From a virus: DNA of 27,992 nucleotides. A program made the position numbers and the translations under genes. Shown here in pieces: positions 14,341 through 21,800 of this stretch; positions within the stretch are counted from its first letter, which is position 1, and each line of letters begins with the position of its first letter. Under the pieces are notes generated by a model. It searched no databases and was not told the DNA's origin. It was given only the letters and a program-made list of their open reading frames with translations. Location: positions 1-27,992 of the IMG/VR virus record IMGVR_UViG_3300020057_000128; one strand, 5' to 3'.

Positions 14341-17300
14341 TACTGCCCCCTGCCCTTGCGGATCGTGCGCCGCTGATTGCCGTCATTGACGATTCCGGTG
14401 ACGCGCGCCCGCTCGGTCTGATCGCGCACCCTCAGCTTGGCGTCGAAGCGCGCCTCGGCGACTTCAAGTTCGCGCCGGATCGCCCGCACCTCGTTAGGTC
14501 CCGCGCCCCCCTGGATATTGATGACCGGCGCGAACACGGCGGATACCGATGTCGTCATCGAGGCCGGGCGCGCGGTTGGAATGCGCGGGATGCTGGGCAT
14601 CGCCGGAATGCCGACCGGCCCGCCCATCGCGTAGCCGGGCAGCGCCCCGCGCCGCATCCGTTCAAGGTTGTCGACCCCGATACGGGCGGTCGCTGCCTTG
14701 TCGAAAACATACTCGCCGCGATGAACCACCCCGGCCGGTTCGTGTTTCGCGCCCGGTCCGGTGTAGCCGCCGTCGGAGTAGGCGTCCTGACGCCGCTCGA
14801 ACGACGCGATCTCACGTTGCCGTGCTTCGGCCAGCGGCTGTTCCGCCGCGTCGCTGTACGGCGAGGCTATAGCCGCCTGTGCGCCGCGCTCGGGATCGGC
14901 CCGCATCGCCTCAGCCGAGCGCACGCCGCCAGCCTCGCGAACGTCGGCCTTGCTCCAGACGACCTCGCCCTTGTGGACAATGCCGGCCGGTTCGTTCGTG
15001 GGGCCGGGACCGGTGTAGCCGCCGTCGGAGAAGCCAAGCCCACTGATCCCAGCCGAAACGCCACTGGAAATGCCCGGCGATCCACTGCCGCCGCTGAACA
15101 GACTGCCGAGAATGTCGCCGATGCCACCACCGCCGCTGCCGCCGACGCTGGCCAGCGCGAGAGCCGCCGCGTTCGCCGCCGCTGTCAGGCCCGCCAGCGA
15201 TGCTGTCGCGGTGATCTGCTCGACCGTCAACGCCGCCGTCTTGGCGGTCTGCTCGGCGACGGCCGTTGCCGACTTGGCTGCCGCATTGCTCCAGTCCGCG
15301 CCGGCCGCATCAAGCCCGCCGGTGATCTCGCCGAACCCACTATTCCACATCTGATCGAAGACCTGACTCAGCCAGTTCTCGATGGGCCGGAACATCGCCT
15401 CTGCGACGATATCCTGAAGGCCAGTCTTGAGCGAAGTGAGGAAGCCCTCGAAGTCACCTTCGCTCAGCGCGTTGATGCCGTCGCGCGCCGCCGACATGAA
15501 GGCGGCGCGGCTGCGCAGATAGAGATCGTTTTCCCGCTGTTCCCCCGCGCCCTTGGGGTCGATGCGCGTCACCTCGCTTCCGGCCGCCGCCTGCCGGATG
15601 CGCATGGCCGCCGCGATCTGCGACTCGGCCCAGGCTTGAGCGTCGGCCCCTGACGGCGGCCGCATCGAATAAAGCAGCGCCAGGGCTTCCGCCGCCGTGC
15701 CGCTCGCGCCCGCCATGCGCAACAGCGCATCGATCTGGGCGTCCATCGCCGCCTGCGCGCCGCCCGCATCGGCATCGAATGCGCCACGTGAAACGAGCCG
15801 CGCCAGTTTCTCGAACTCGCCTCGCGCCTCGGCCGTCTTGTCGCCGAAGCGCTCGATCACCTCCCCCGCGACCGCCGCATTCGCGTCGAAGTTCTCCAGC
15901 GCCGCAGCGCCGCGTTCAAAGGCAGCGGCGTTCGCCGGGTCGCCGGCAGCGGCCGCCCGCAGGCCCTGCACCGCCAGCGTGATCGAACCCACCTGCTCGG
16001 CATAGGCTACGGCCGCGGCGATCTCGGCGTCACCCGAGACGGCGGACCCATCGATCCCCTGCGCTGCGGCAGCGGCGCGGACCTCGGCGATCTCCCGCAG
16101 TTCCAGCTTCAGCGCCTCGGCGGCCAGACGCGCGCGCTCGAAGTCGGCGTCGTCAAATGGCTTGCCGCGCTCGAAGTCGGAAACCGCGAGTTCGGTGAGC
16201 GCATCCCGCCGCTCCAGAAGCGCGCCGGTCGACTCCTTCAGCATCCGGTCGAGATCGCCCTGCGCCGCCGCCTGGTCCTTGATCGAGTCCTTCGATGCCT
16301 TCGCCGCGTCTTTCGCAGCCTTTGAACCCGCTTTGCCCTCGCGGTCGCCAATAGTGGCAAGTGTGTCGTTGTATTCCTCAAGCGCGCCCTGCCTCAGCGC
16401 TGCAAAGTCCAGCGCCTCGCCCGTCGCGGACTTGATGCCCTTCTCTTTGGCCGCCGCGATCTCTTCGAGCGTGACGCGGTACTTTTCGGCCGCCTGAGCC
16501 CGCTGGCCCTGAAGCTCAAGCGCGCGCTTCTGGAATGTCTCGGCCTTGACGCCCGTTCCCGTTCCGCCGGCACCTTCGCCGCCATCCGGCAGGGGGGTGA
16601 TCTTGCCGGACTCGGCATCGGCAATCGCGTTCCAAAGCCGCTTCGCCGAGTCCTCGTCGAGTTTGACCTGCGCTTCCAACAACGGCGTGCGCTGGATAAT
16701 GGAGTCGACCTCGGCCCGGCCGCGCTCGATCTCGACACGCTCCATCGTGCCGATCCCCTCGCGGTTGGGGTCCTGCCAAAGCGCGGGCAACAGTTCGCCG
16801 TGGCGCTTTCGCATCGCCGCGAGTTCCTGCTTGCCCGCCTCGGCCCGCAGGAATGCCTCGGCCTGGGCGGCGCGCCATGCGGCGATAGCCTGTTCACGAA
16901 GAAACGTGGTGCGCAGCTTGGTCGACTCGTTGGCCGCATCGGTCGCCGTGTCGACCCCCATCAGCGCTCCGATCAGGTCGCGGTTCGCTCGATTTGCGCG
17001 CTCTGTTTCCGTCGCGGCGGCGCTATAAGCCTCTTCGGCCATCGCGAGCGCGTCATTTATCCTTTCCGTCCCGGCTGCAACATCCGCGGCGGAAACCGCC
17101 GCATCATCCGCCGTTGTCGCGAAGTAGGCGAGGCCCACCCCGACTGCCGTTATGAGCGCGCCGACAGGCCCGCCGAAGGCCCGCAACAGCCCCGAGCCAA
17201 GGCCGGCCATAACCGCGCCGGTCGCGCTCGCCCGCGTGCCCAGCGCAACGGACCACGCCGCTGCGACGCGCATCTGGCCCGTGAAAGCGACCAGGCCCGT

Positions 17301-18284
17301 TATTGCCGCCCCGATGGCCCGCGCCGCGAACCGCCCGATCAGGATGGTGGACAGCGTTATGATCGCGCCCGCCAGCAGGTCCGCGTTCCGGGCTACCGCA
17401 TCCAGGATGGCGACGATGGCCTTGGACGCCCCCACCGCATCATCGACCGACGCGATATAAGCGCCCATCGAATTCGCGAACACGACGCCCGCCTGGGCGA
17501 CCGTCATCTGCGTCGATGCAAAGCTGGCGTCGATGTCCGTGCTGGCCCTCAGGATCGCCTTCGCCACGCGATCCGAGACCAGCGCGCCTTCCTCGCCGAG
17601 CTGCTTCAGCTTGCCGACAGTCGTCCCGAACTCGGCCGCGATGGCCATGGCAAGGCGCGGCGCATTCTCACGCAGCGACATTAACTCCTGTCCTTGCAGA
17701 ACGCCCGCGCCCATCGCCTGCGATAGCTGCAAAGCCGCCGATGCCGCTTCGTTCGTCGTGGCTCCTGAGACCGTGAACGCCTTCTGCGCCGTCTCGGTGA
17801 TCCGGGCGACTTCCTTCTGCGAAAGCCCCAGTTCCTGCGATGCCAAGGTCAGGCGCGAATACAGCCGGACAGTCTCGCCGATGGCCGAGCGGCTGCGGTT
17901 CGCGACGGCCAGCAGCTCGTCCATTCTCCCGGCGACGTCGCCCTGCGACACGCCCACCGCTTTCAGCCTGTTCTCGGCCGACGTCCAGGCATCGGCCATG
18001 CCGAGGATTTCGCGAACGCCAAGCCCCGCGAGGGCCGTCCGCGCGATCCGCCCGACCGACTGGAAGTTCGCCCGCATCGACGCCGCGACTCGCGCGTTCT
18101 GCCTTTCCATCGCGTCGTGCGAGCGCCGCCACGCCGCCTCCGCCTGACGCGCCGCTCTCGCGTTCGTTCGCTCGACCTGGCTGATCCGCCGCTCGGCCAC
18201 CGCCGCAAACCGCGCCATGTCCTTTTCGGCACGGTTCGAGCGCGCCTCGATGATCGCGATCAGCTTTTGAACGTCGTCACGCAT
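14340..18284 (-). CDS. Tape measure protein
   Basis: This 1,314-residue protein sets tail length. At about 1.5 Angstrom per residue it predicts a tail near 200 nm. It has a coiled-coil start (residues 1-75), a typical tape-measure N-terminal domain (about 75-260, with SAIGETVRLYSRL and QGQELMSLRENAPRLA), hydrophobic segments at about 300-400 (AIITLSTILIGRFAARAIGA), and a long Ala/Glu-rich helical body. Near the end are two copies of a tape-measure motif, SDGGYTGPG (residues about 1085 and 1168), each followed by a stretch ending in VVHKGE or VVHRGE-like residues. It is the longest gene here. It comes after the chaperone, as in other siphoviruses. Confidence 0.93.
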   Translation of the reverse strand: MRDDVQKLIAIIEARSNRAEKDMARFAAVAERRISQVERTNARAARQAEAAWRRSHDAMERQNARVAASMRANFQSVGRIARTALAGLGVREILGMADAWTSAENRLKAVGVSQGDVAGRMDELLAVANRSRSAIGETVRLYSRLTLASQELGLSQKEVARITETAQKAFTVSGATTNEAASAALQLSQAMGAGVLQGQELMSLRENAPRLAMAIAAEFGTTVGKLKQLGEEGALVSDRVAKAILRASTDIDASFASTQMTVAQAGVVFANSMGAYIASVDDAVGASKAIVAILDAVARNADLLAGAIITLSTILIGRFAARAIGAAITGLVAFTGQMRVAAAWSVALGTRASATGAVMAGLGSGLLRAFGGPVGALITAVGVGLAYFATTADDAAVSAADVAAGTERINDALAMAEEAYSAAATETERANRANRDLIGALMGVDTATDAANESTKLRTTFLREQAIAAWRAAQAEAFLRAEAGKQELAAMRKRHGELLPALWQDPNREGIGTMERVEIERGRAEVDSIIQRTPLLEAQVKLDEDSAKRLWNAIADAESGKITPLPDGGEGAGGTGTGVKAETFQKRALELQGQRAQAAEKYRVTLEEIAAAKEKGIKSATGEALDFAALRQGALEEYNDTLATIGDREGKAGSKAAKDAAKASKDSIKDQAAAQGDLDRMLKESTGALLERRDALTELAVSDFERGKPFDDADFERARLAAEALKLELREIAEVRAAAAAQGIDGSAVSGDAEIAAAVAYAEQVGSITLAVQGLRAAAAGDPANAAAFERGAAALENFDANAAVAGEVIERFGDKTAEARGEFEKLARLVSRGAFDADAGGAQAAMDAQIDALLRMAGASGTAAEALALLYSMRPPSGADAQAWAESQIAAAMRIRQAAAGSEVTRIDPKGAGEQRENDLYLRSRAAFMSAARDGINALSEGDFEGFLTSLKTGLQDIVAEAMFRPIENWLSQVFDQMWNSGFGEITGGLDAAGADWSNAAAKSATAVAEQTAKTAALTVEQITATASLAGLTAAANAAALALASVGGSGGGGIGDILGSLFSGGSGSPGISSGVSAGISGLGFSDGGYTGPGPTNEPAGIVHKGEVVWSKADVREAGGVRSAEAMRADPERGAQAAIASPYSDAAEQPLAEARQREIASFERRQDAYSDGGYTGPGAKHEPAGVVHRGEYVFDKAATARIGVDNLERMRRGALPGYAMGGPVGIPAMPSIPRIPTARPASMTTSVSAVFAPVINIQGGAGPNEVRAIRRELEVAEARFDAKLRVRDQTERARVTGIVNDGNQRRTIRKGRGQ

Positions 18285-18537
18285 CGCCGGCCTCCCGCTG
18301 CGCCATCAAGGCCGCCATCTGTGCTTCTGTGGGCGCCGCCGCCGGGCCGCCCCTGCCCTTCTTGCCCTTGGCCGGCGCGTTCGCGTCGTTCCAGCCGTCA
18401 ACCGCCGCGACGAACTCGAACAACATCATGTCGCCCGCCACCGCGATCAGGCCGGGGATCACAGCCGCCGTTCCCCAGAACTCACCGGGGTCTAGTCTTG
18501 TGTCTCGGCTGTCGCGCTTCCGGCCGCCGCCGGCTCT
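18277..18537 (-). CDS. Tail assembly chaperone -1 frameshift extension (GT-type)
   Basis: This frame is the second part of the tail assembly chaperone. It has no credible start of its own near the conserved region, which contains LDPGEFWGTAA followed by IPGLIAVAGDMM. Similar DPxEFW motifs occur in GTA-type chaperones. It is open back to the A7 slippery run (18537-18543), so a -1 shift there gives a fusion of 118 + 86 = 204 residues. The C-terminal tail is basic and Ala-rich and its TGA overlaps the tape-measure start. In other tailed phages the longer form is made at a low percentage and both forms bind the tape measure during tail assembly. Confidence 0.8.
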   Translation of the reverse strand, partial: RAGGGRKRDSRDTRLDPGEFWGTAAVIPGLIAVAGDMMLFEFVAAVDGWNDANAPAKGKKGRGGPAAAPTEAQMAALMAQREAGDA

Positions 18538-18890
18538 TTTTTTACGCCGAGACTTTCGGGCACGTACAGCGCGTCCGAAACCACCTGCATCGCCACGATC
18601 AGCGAAGGCTCATCCGGCTTGTCGCCCGTGCCGATGTACAGATCGCACACCCGCACCGCGTCCGCCGCCGTAGCCCCGCCGCCGATCAACGCCAGCCGGA
18701 GCACCTGATAGATATCGACGATGGACGGAGTGCCCGACATGAGCCGCCGGCTGATCGCGCCGAGACCGCCCTGAAACTCGCCGGGCATGATCGCGGCGAA
18801 ATGCAGCCCGACAATGCGCTCCAACTCGATCCGCATCTTCATGGGCAGGCGGAACGCATAGGTCCCGTCCGCCCATTCCAGCGTCAGCAC
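18492..18890 (-). CDS. Tail assembly chaperone, GTA-gp10-like (short form)
   Basis: The start is GTG at 18890, overlapping the TAG of the tail tube gene, for 132 residues beginning MLTLEWADGTYAFRLPMKM. Central motifs are IVGLHFAAIMPGEFQGGLGA and LRLALIGGGATAADAVRVCD, as in the GTA-gp10-like chaperone family. Its last zero-frame codons read GTA AAA AAA GAG, a classic A AAA AAA slippery heptamer, followed 3 bases later by a 5-bp GC stem (CCGGC/GCCGG). A fraction of ribosomes should shift to make the 204-residue form. Tail chaperones keep the tape measure soluble and load the tail tube onto it. They are absent from virions. Confidence 0.85.
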   Translation of the reverse strand: MLTLEWADGTYAFRLPMKMRIELERIVGLHFAAIMPGEFQGGLGAISRRLMSGTPSIVDIYQVLRLALIGGGATAADAVRVCDLYIGTGDKPDEPSLIVAMQVVSDALYVPESLGVKKEPAAAGSATAETQD

Positions 18891-19330
18891 TAGGACTGCG
18901 CGCCGTGCGTGATCGCGCCTTCCGCCAGCGCCAGTTCGATGCTCATGGAGCCAAACGCCTCCGTCAGCGCGTCCTGGTTCTGCAGCGTCATCTCGCGGAT
19001 GATGCACGCCGCCGAAATGCGCGAACCGCCGGAGATATCGACGCGCCACGTCCGCACCGTGCCCGCCGCGCGCAAGGTGTTTAGCGCGGTGAAGAAGGTG
19101 TAGTCGTAGTGCCCGCTGCCCGAGATAACGAGGTCCTCGGCCGTCTTGCGGCGATAGCGGCCGGGGATGCCGAACGGCGTGGCGTTGTCGCGTACCTTAA
19201 CCTCGGCGATGTCGTTGGTGAGGTTGGCTTCGATCTCGTTGATCGCGCCGATGAACGACCACGATCCCGAGCCGTTCGAGTCGTAGTAGAGGGCGAACTT
19301 ATAGGCTTCTAGGATAGCAGGAATGGCCAT
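18890..19330 (-). CDS. Major tail tube protein
   Basis: This 146-residue protein starts at ATG 19330, with GGAG seven bases upstream. The sequence is beta-rich (FALYYDSNGSGSWSFIGAIN, AEVKVRDNATPFGIPGRYRR) and ends in a LQNQDALTEAFGSMSIELAL strand-helix region. The size, fold character and position before the chaperone fit the phage/GTA tail tube family. It polymerises as stacked hexameric rings around the tape measure. The long leader between it and the terminator-type gene upstream has two tetraloop hairpins that may affect its mRNA. Confidence 0.85.
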   Translation of the reverse strand: MAIPAILEAYKFALYYDSNGSGSWSFIGAINEIEANLTNDIAEVKVRDNATPFGIPGRYRRKTAEDLVISGSGHYDYTFFTALNTLRAAGTVRTWRVDISGGSRISAACIIREMTLQNQDALTEAFGSMSIELALAEGAITHGAQS

Positions 19331-19437
19331 AAGAGGGCTCCATTGAGTAGGAAGGGCGACGCCTCGCGGCGTTGCTGGTCGCGGTTGCCCATTCCGCGGT
19401 TAGGGCAGCCGGCCGAAGCCGGTTTCTCGTAATGTCG
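19331..19437 (-). other. Intergenic leader of the tail tube gene with two hairpins
   Basis: The 107-bp gap holds a 7-bp stem with a GCGA (GNRA-type) loop at 19357-19374 and a 5-bp stem with a TTCG loop at 19409-19422, both reading on the minus strand, plus a GGAG ribosome site. No convincing promoter is visible. It may be an mRNA-stabilising or processing leader, or an attenuator, since no U-run follows the stems. Confidence 0.5.
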
Positions 19438-19860
19438 TCAGGCGAGGCCGAGGACGGCCTTTACATCCACCATCGCGTGGGTGGTGCGCCCATCGGGATC
19501 GGGCATAACCCGGCCGCCCCGCGCGCGTAGTTGCTTCAGCAGCCAGCCCGTAACGGTGGGCGTCGCGAGATCGAGCGCGTCGATCACCGCGGCCTGCATC
19601 TTCTTGGCTTCGACACGGCCCGGCGCGCGCGACCAGCAGTCGATCTGCACATGCACCTCGCAGGCTTCATTGTCGGGCCGTCCGAACTGAAGCACCTGTT
19701 CCGGCCCCAGCGATACGAACGGAAACTCGGTCGCCGGCACCACGGCATTGATCTGCGGCGCGCGGTCGTAGGATCGCGCGGCTACAAGCGCCACGACGCC
19801 TGCGTTCGCGCGCAGGATGGCGATCAACGCGGCCTGTAGAGGCAGGCTCCCGTCCTTCAT
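19438..19860 (-). CDS. Tail terminator/tail completion protein (DUF3168)
   Basis: This 140-residue protein starts at ATG 19860 (MKDGSLPLQAALIAILRANA). It has the DUF3168 layout: N-terminal helix, a beta strand group with PFVSLGPEQVLQF and HVQIDCWSRAPG, and a C-terminal LLKQLRARGGRVMPDP strand-turn segment. In GTA-type and HK97-type phages this protein closes the tail tube at the head end and joins the neck. It overlaps the previous gene by ATGA. The call is supported by neighbours on both sides. Confidence 0.85.
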   Translation of the reverse strand: MKDGSLPLQAALIAILRANAGVVALVAARSYDRAPQINAVVPATEFPFVSLGPEQVLQFGRPDNEACEVHVQIDCWSRAPGRVEAKKMQAAVIDALDLATPTVTGWLLKQLRARGGRVMPDPDGRTTHAMVDVKAVLGLA

Positions 19861-20249
19861 GGCGCAGGCGCTCCGTAATTCTTAAACAGTTTGCGAAACG
19901 CCGCGGCGAAGCGACGTTTGAACTCGGGCTTATTCGCGCGCCACGTCGGCCAGAAGAACGGCTGTGCCGGTGTTTTGAAGGTGCCAAACTCAACCCATCC
20001 TGCCCAATAGACGCGATCATCGCCCGCGCTCACCGTCGCCTTCAGCGCCTGCGTATCGACGACATTGACGATGCTGTCGCGCAGGTCGCCCGTGTCCACC
20101 GGAACGAGGCGCTTCTGCATGTCGACCAGCTCATCGCCGGAGGTGCTGACGACCTCGCGCATGTGGCGCCTGATCCGCCCGTCGAGGCCGTCAACCCACG
20201 CACGCCGCATCGCCTTGACGCTGGCGCGACCTTCACGGCTGAGGGCCAT
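19857..20249 (-). CDS. HK97 gp10-like neck/tail-joining protein
   Basis: The start is ATG 20249, giving 130 residues; a longer frame exists upstream but overlaps the adaptor gene wholly. Signature features are VPVDTGDLRDSIV (residues about 55-67), the invariant V(D/K)TGxLRxSI turn of HK97-gp10 family proteins, and WVEFGTFKTPAQPFFWP near residue 95-110, typical of the same family. It is thought to act in head-tail joining. The ATG shares a base with the TGA of the preceding adaptor gene (TGATG). The C-terminus is basic and helical (FKRRFAAAFRKLFKNYG). Confidence 0.88.
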   Translation of the reverse strand: MALSREGRASVKAMRRAWVDGLDGRIRRHMREVVSTSGDELVDMQKRLVPVDTGDLRDSIVNVVDTQALKATVSAGDDRVYWAGWVEFGTFKTPAQPFFWPTWRANKPEFKRRFAAAFRKLFKNYGAPAP

Positions 20250-20605
20250 CACGCTGCGCTTCCGGCCTCGATCACGAACTCTATCCACATCATGTCGGGC
20301 GTCGGCACGATGCTGCGCACGTTGCCGACTACACCGGCGTAGGGCGCGGTGTCGAAAACAACCCGATCCGCTTCCGTGATCGTCTTTGTCACCGACGACC
20401 GGCGCACCGTCAGCGTGCCGCGCAGCGTCGCCTCCAGTCGTCCGGCCTCCAACTGTTCGCGCCCAAACTCGGGACGGAACGACGCCGACAAGCGCAGCGC
20501 ATTTATAACCGTCGCCCATCCGCTCGTCGTCGCGTTGCCGTAGCCGTCGTCGCCCGCCACCGTCCGCTGAAACGTGACGCGGTGGCGCAAACGGCCGGCC
20601 TCCAT
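20249..20605 (-). CDS. Head-tail adaptor/head closure protein (SPP1 gp16-like)
   Basis: This 118-residue protein starts at ATG 20605 (MEAGRLRHRVTFQRTV). The beginning GRLRHRVTFQ plus a beta barrel with GYGNATTSGWATV and VTKTITEADRVVFDT and a final WIEFVIEAG is the usual signature of the phage head-tail adaptor family (SPP1 gp16/HK97-type). It forms the ring that closes the connector. The start is 2 bp after the stop of the gp6-like gene. Earlier in-frame starts would overlap that gene and have no motif support. Confidence 0.88.
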   Translation of the reverse strand: MEAGRLRHRVTFQRTVAGDDGYGNATTSGWATVINALRLSASFRPEFGREQLEAGRLEATLRGTLTVRRSSVTKTITEADRVVFDTAPYAGVVGNVRSIVPTPDMMWIEFVIEAGSAA

Positions 20606-20607
20606 TG

Positions 20608-21165
20608 TCAGAGGCTCCAGACCCGGAACGGCGCGAGGAGGCGCTGAACCGTGACGGACATATTCACCGCCGTCGGCGAACCGACAGCCGCGCTCTCGCG
20701 ATGCGCGTAGAGGTCGGCCGTCATGATCTTGATGGCCGCCAGGATGGCCGCAGGAATTGTCGCATAGCCCGCCACATACGACACGCGGACGCTTTCCGGC
20801 TGCGACGAACGGGACGGCCACGACTGGTTCGCCGCCAGCACGACGCGATCCCCTTGAACTTCATAGACCGAAGTGGCGAGCGTCTGCTGGGCTTCGGCGG
20901 TGTCAAGATAGGTGACGGCGGAAACCGAGATGACCGGCGGAAACGGCAAGGGCATCGTGTCGTCGAATTCGTCCAGGCGTACTTGGAGAGTCTGCTGTCC
21001 AATCGCCCGCCCCAGCCATCCGGCCGGGCCGTCGATGTGCGAGGTCGCCGCGCTAATACAGGCGGCGATGAACGTGTCGTCGTCGGAGTGCTCCACGCGG
21101 AGGTGCGCCTTCTGATCGACAGTGCTAACGACGGCCGCAGGAGGCGTAACGACGACGACGCGCAT
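20608..21165 (-). CDS. Head-tail connector protein (gp6-like)
   Basis: This 185-residue protein starts at ATG 21165. It has the gp6-like connector features: DQKAHLRVEHSDDDTFIAA (residues 17-35), then ATSHIDGPAGWLGRAIGQQT and further the PPVISVSAVTYLDT segment, ending in a helix LLAPFRVWSL. These proteins attach as a ring beneath the portal vertex. The gene lies 4 bp downstream of the Ig-like protein stop and 2 bp upstream of the adaptor. The match over the first 60 residues is typical and the call is firm. Confidence 0.9.
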   Translation of the reverse strand: MRVVVVTPPAAVVSTVDQKAHLRVEHSDDDTFIAACISAATSHIDGPAGWLGRAIGQQTLQVRLDEFDDTMPLPFPPVISVSAVTYLDTAEAQQTLATSVYEVQGDRVVLAANQSWPSRSSQPESVRVSYVAGYATIPAAILAAIKIMTADLYAHRESAAVGSPTAVNMSVTVQRLLAPFRVWSL

Positions 21166-21169
21166 CTGG

Positions 21170-21508
21170 CTAGGCCGCTACGGCGGCTGTCGCGGCGGAG
21201 GTCGCCACCGCAGAGACGCCAAGGTTCGTCGCCGTGACGGTGCATTTGATCGCTGCGTCCGCGTCCGGTGCGGCCAGAAGCCGCGTCGATGCCGTGGCGC
21301 CCGTGATCGGGCTGCTGCCCCGGTGCCACTGATAGGCGTAAACGTCGGGCGTGTTGCTCCACGTCCCGGTCGAACATGTCAGCGTCTGGCCTACGGTCGT
21401 CGTGCCGGTGATAGCGGGCAGAACCGAATTGACCGGCAGCTTGAGCGCAGCATCTGCGCCGCGGCTGGCGGCGCGCCGGCCGCTGTAGGTGGTTCGCGGA
21501 CCGCGCAT
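21170..21508 (-). CDS. Small Ig-like-domain protein in the head module
   Basis: This 112-residue protein starts at ATG 21508. After a basic leader (residues 1-25) there is one Ig-like beta sandwich: VGQTLTCSTGTWSNTP and YAYQWHRGSSPITGAT, then KCTVTATN. The two Cys (in LTCST and IKCTV) and the central Trp of YQWHR are in classic Ig positions. Ig-like domains on phage heads and tails usually decorate the surface and may bind host carbohydrates weakly. Here it is placed between the capsid genes and the gp6-like connector, suggesting a virion decoration protein. Confidence 0.75.
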   Translation of the reverse strand: MRGPRTTYSGRRAASRGADAALKLPVNSVLPAITGTTTVGQTLTCSTGTWSNTPDVYAYQWHRGSSPITGATASTRLLAAPDADAAIKCTVTATNLGVSAVATSAATAAVAA

Positions 21509-21736
21509 CTATTTGTCCTTCGCCGAAATGATCGCCTTGTTCAGCAACGCAGGCTCTTTCTTGTTCGCCGGGGGCGCGTCGGCCTTGGCCGCCGCCTTGC
21601 CCTTAACTTCAACCGCCAGCCCCTTTTCGATGAGCTTCTGGCCGGTGTCGTCGGACACCTCGAATTCCTCGCCGGGCGCGATGTTGTCCGCCTTCACAGC
21701 CGAGACGTGGAGGGTGTCGGTCGCCTTGAGTCGCAT
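21509..21736 (-). CDS. Unknown small head-region protein
   Basis: This 75-residue protein starts at ATG 21736 after GGAG eight bases upstream (MRLKATDTLHVSAVKADNIA). Residues 20-45 (PGEEFEVSDDTGQKLIEKGL) look like a small beta/alpha domain found in short proteins near phage capsid genes. A Lys/Ala-rich linker and the end KAIISAKDK follow. It is adjacent to the Ig-like gene (no gap). A role at the head-tail junction or on the capsid is likely, but no family motif is certain. Confidence 0.65.
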   Translation of the reverse strand: MRLKATDTLHVSAVKADNIAPGEEFEVSDDTGQKLIEKGLAVEVKGKAAAKADAPPANKKEPALLNKAIISAKDK

Positions 21737-21765
21737 GGTTGTGTCTCCGTCAATTCCGAAAGGTA

Positions 21766-21793
21766 CGAGGGGCCAGCGGATGCCAGCCCCTCG
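21766..21793 (-). terminator. Strong hairpin after the major capsid gene (attenuator or mRNA stabiliser)
   Basis: A 12-bp stem (two G-T pairs) with a 4-base loop lies 7 bp after the capsid stop codon. The run after it is only CCTTTC, so it is a weak terminator at best. Such a hairpin could raise capsid mRNA stability or lower read-through into the neck genes. Confidence 0.55.
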
Positions 21794-21800
21794 CCAGTGC

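Noticed and set aside
14437-18184. Several plus-strand frames inside the tape-measure gene.
   Set aside because: They are complementary-strand shadows. The minus-strand frame is continuous over 1,314 codons with tape-measure motifs.
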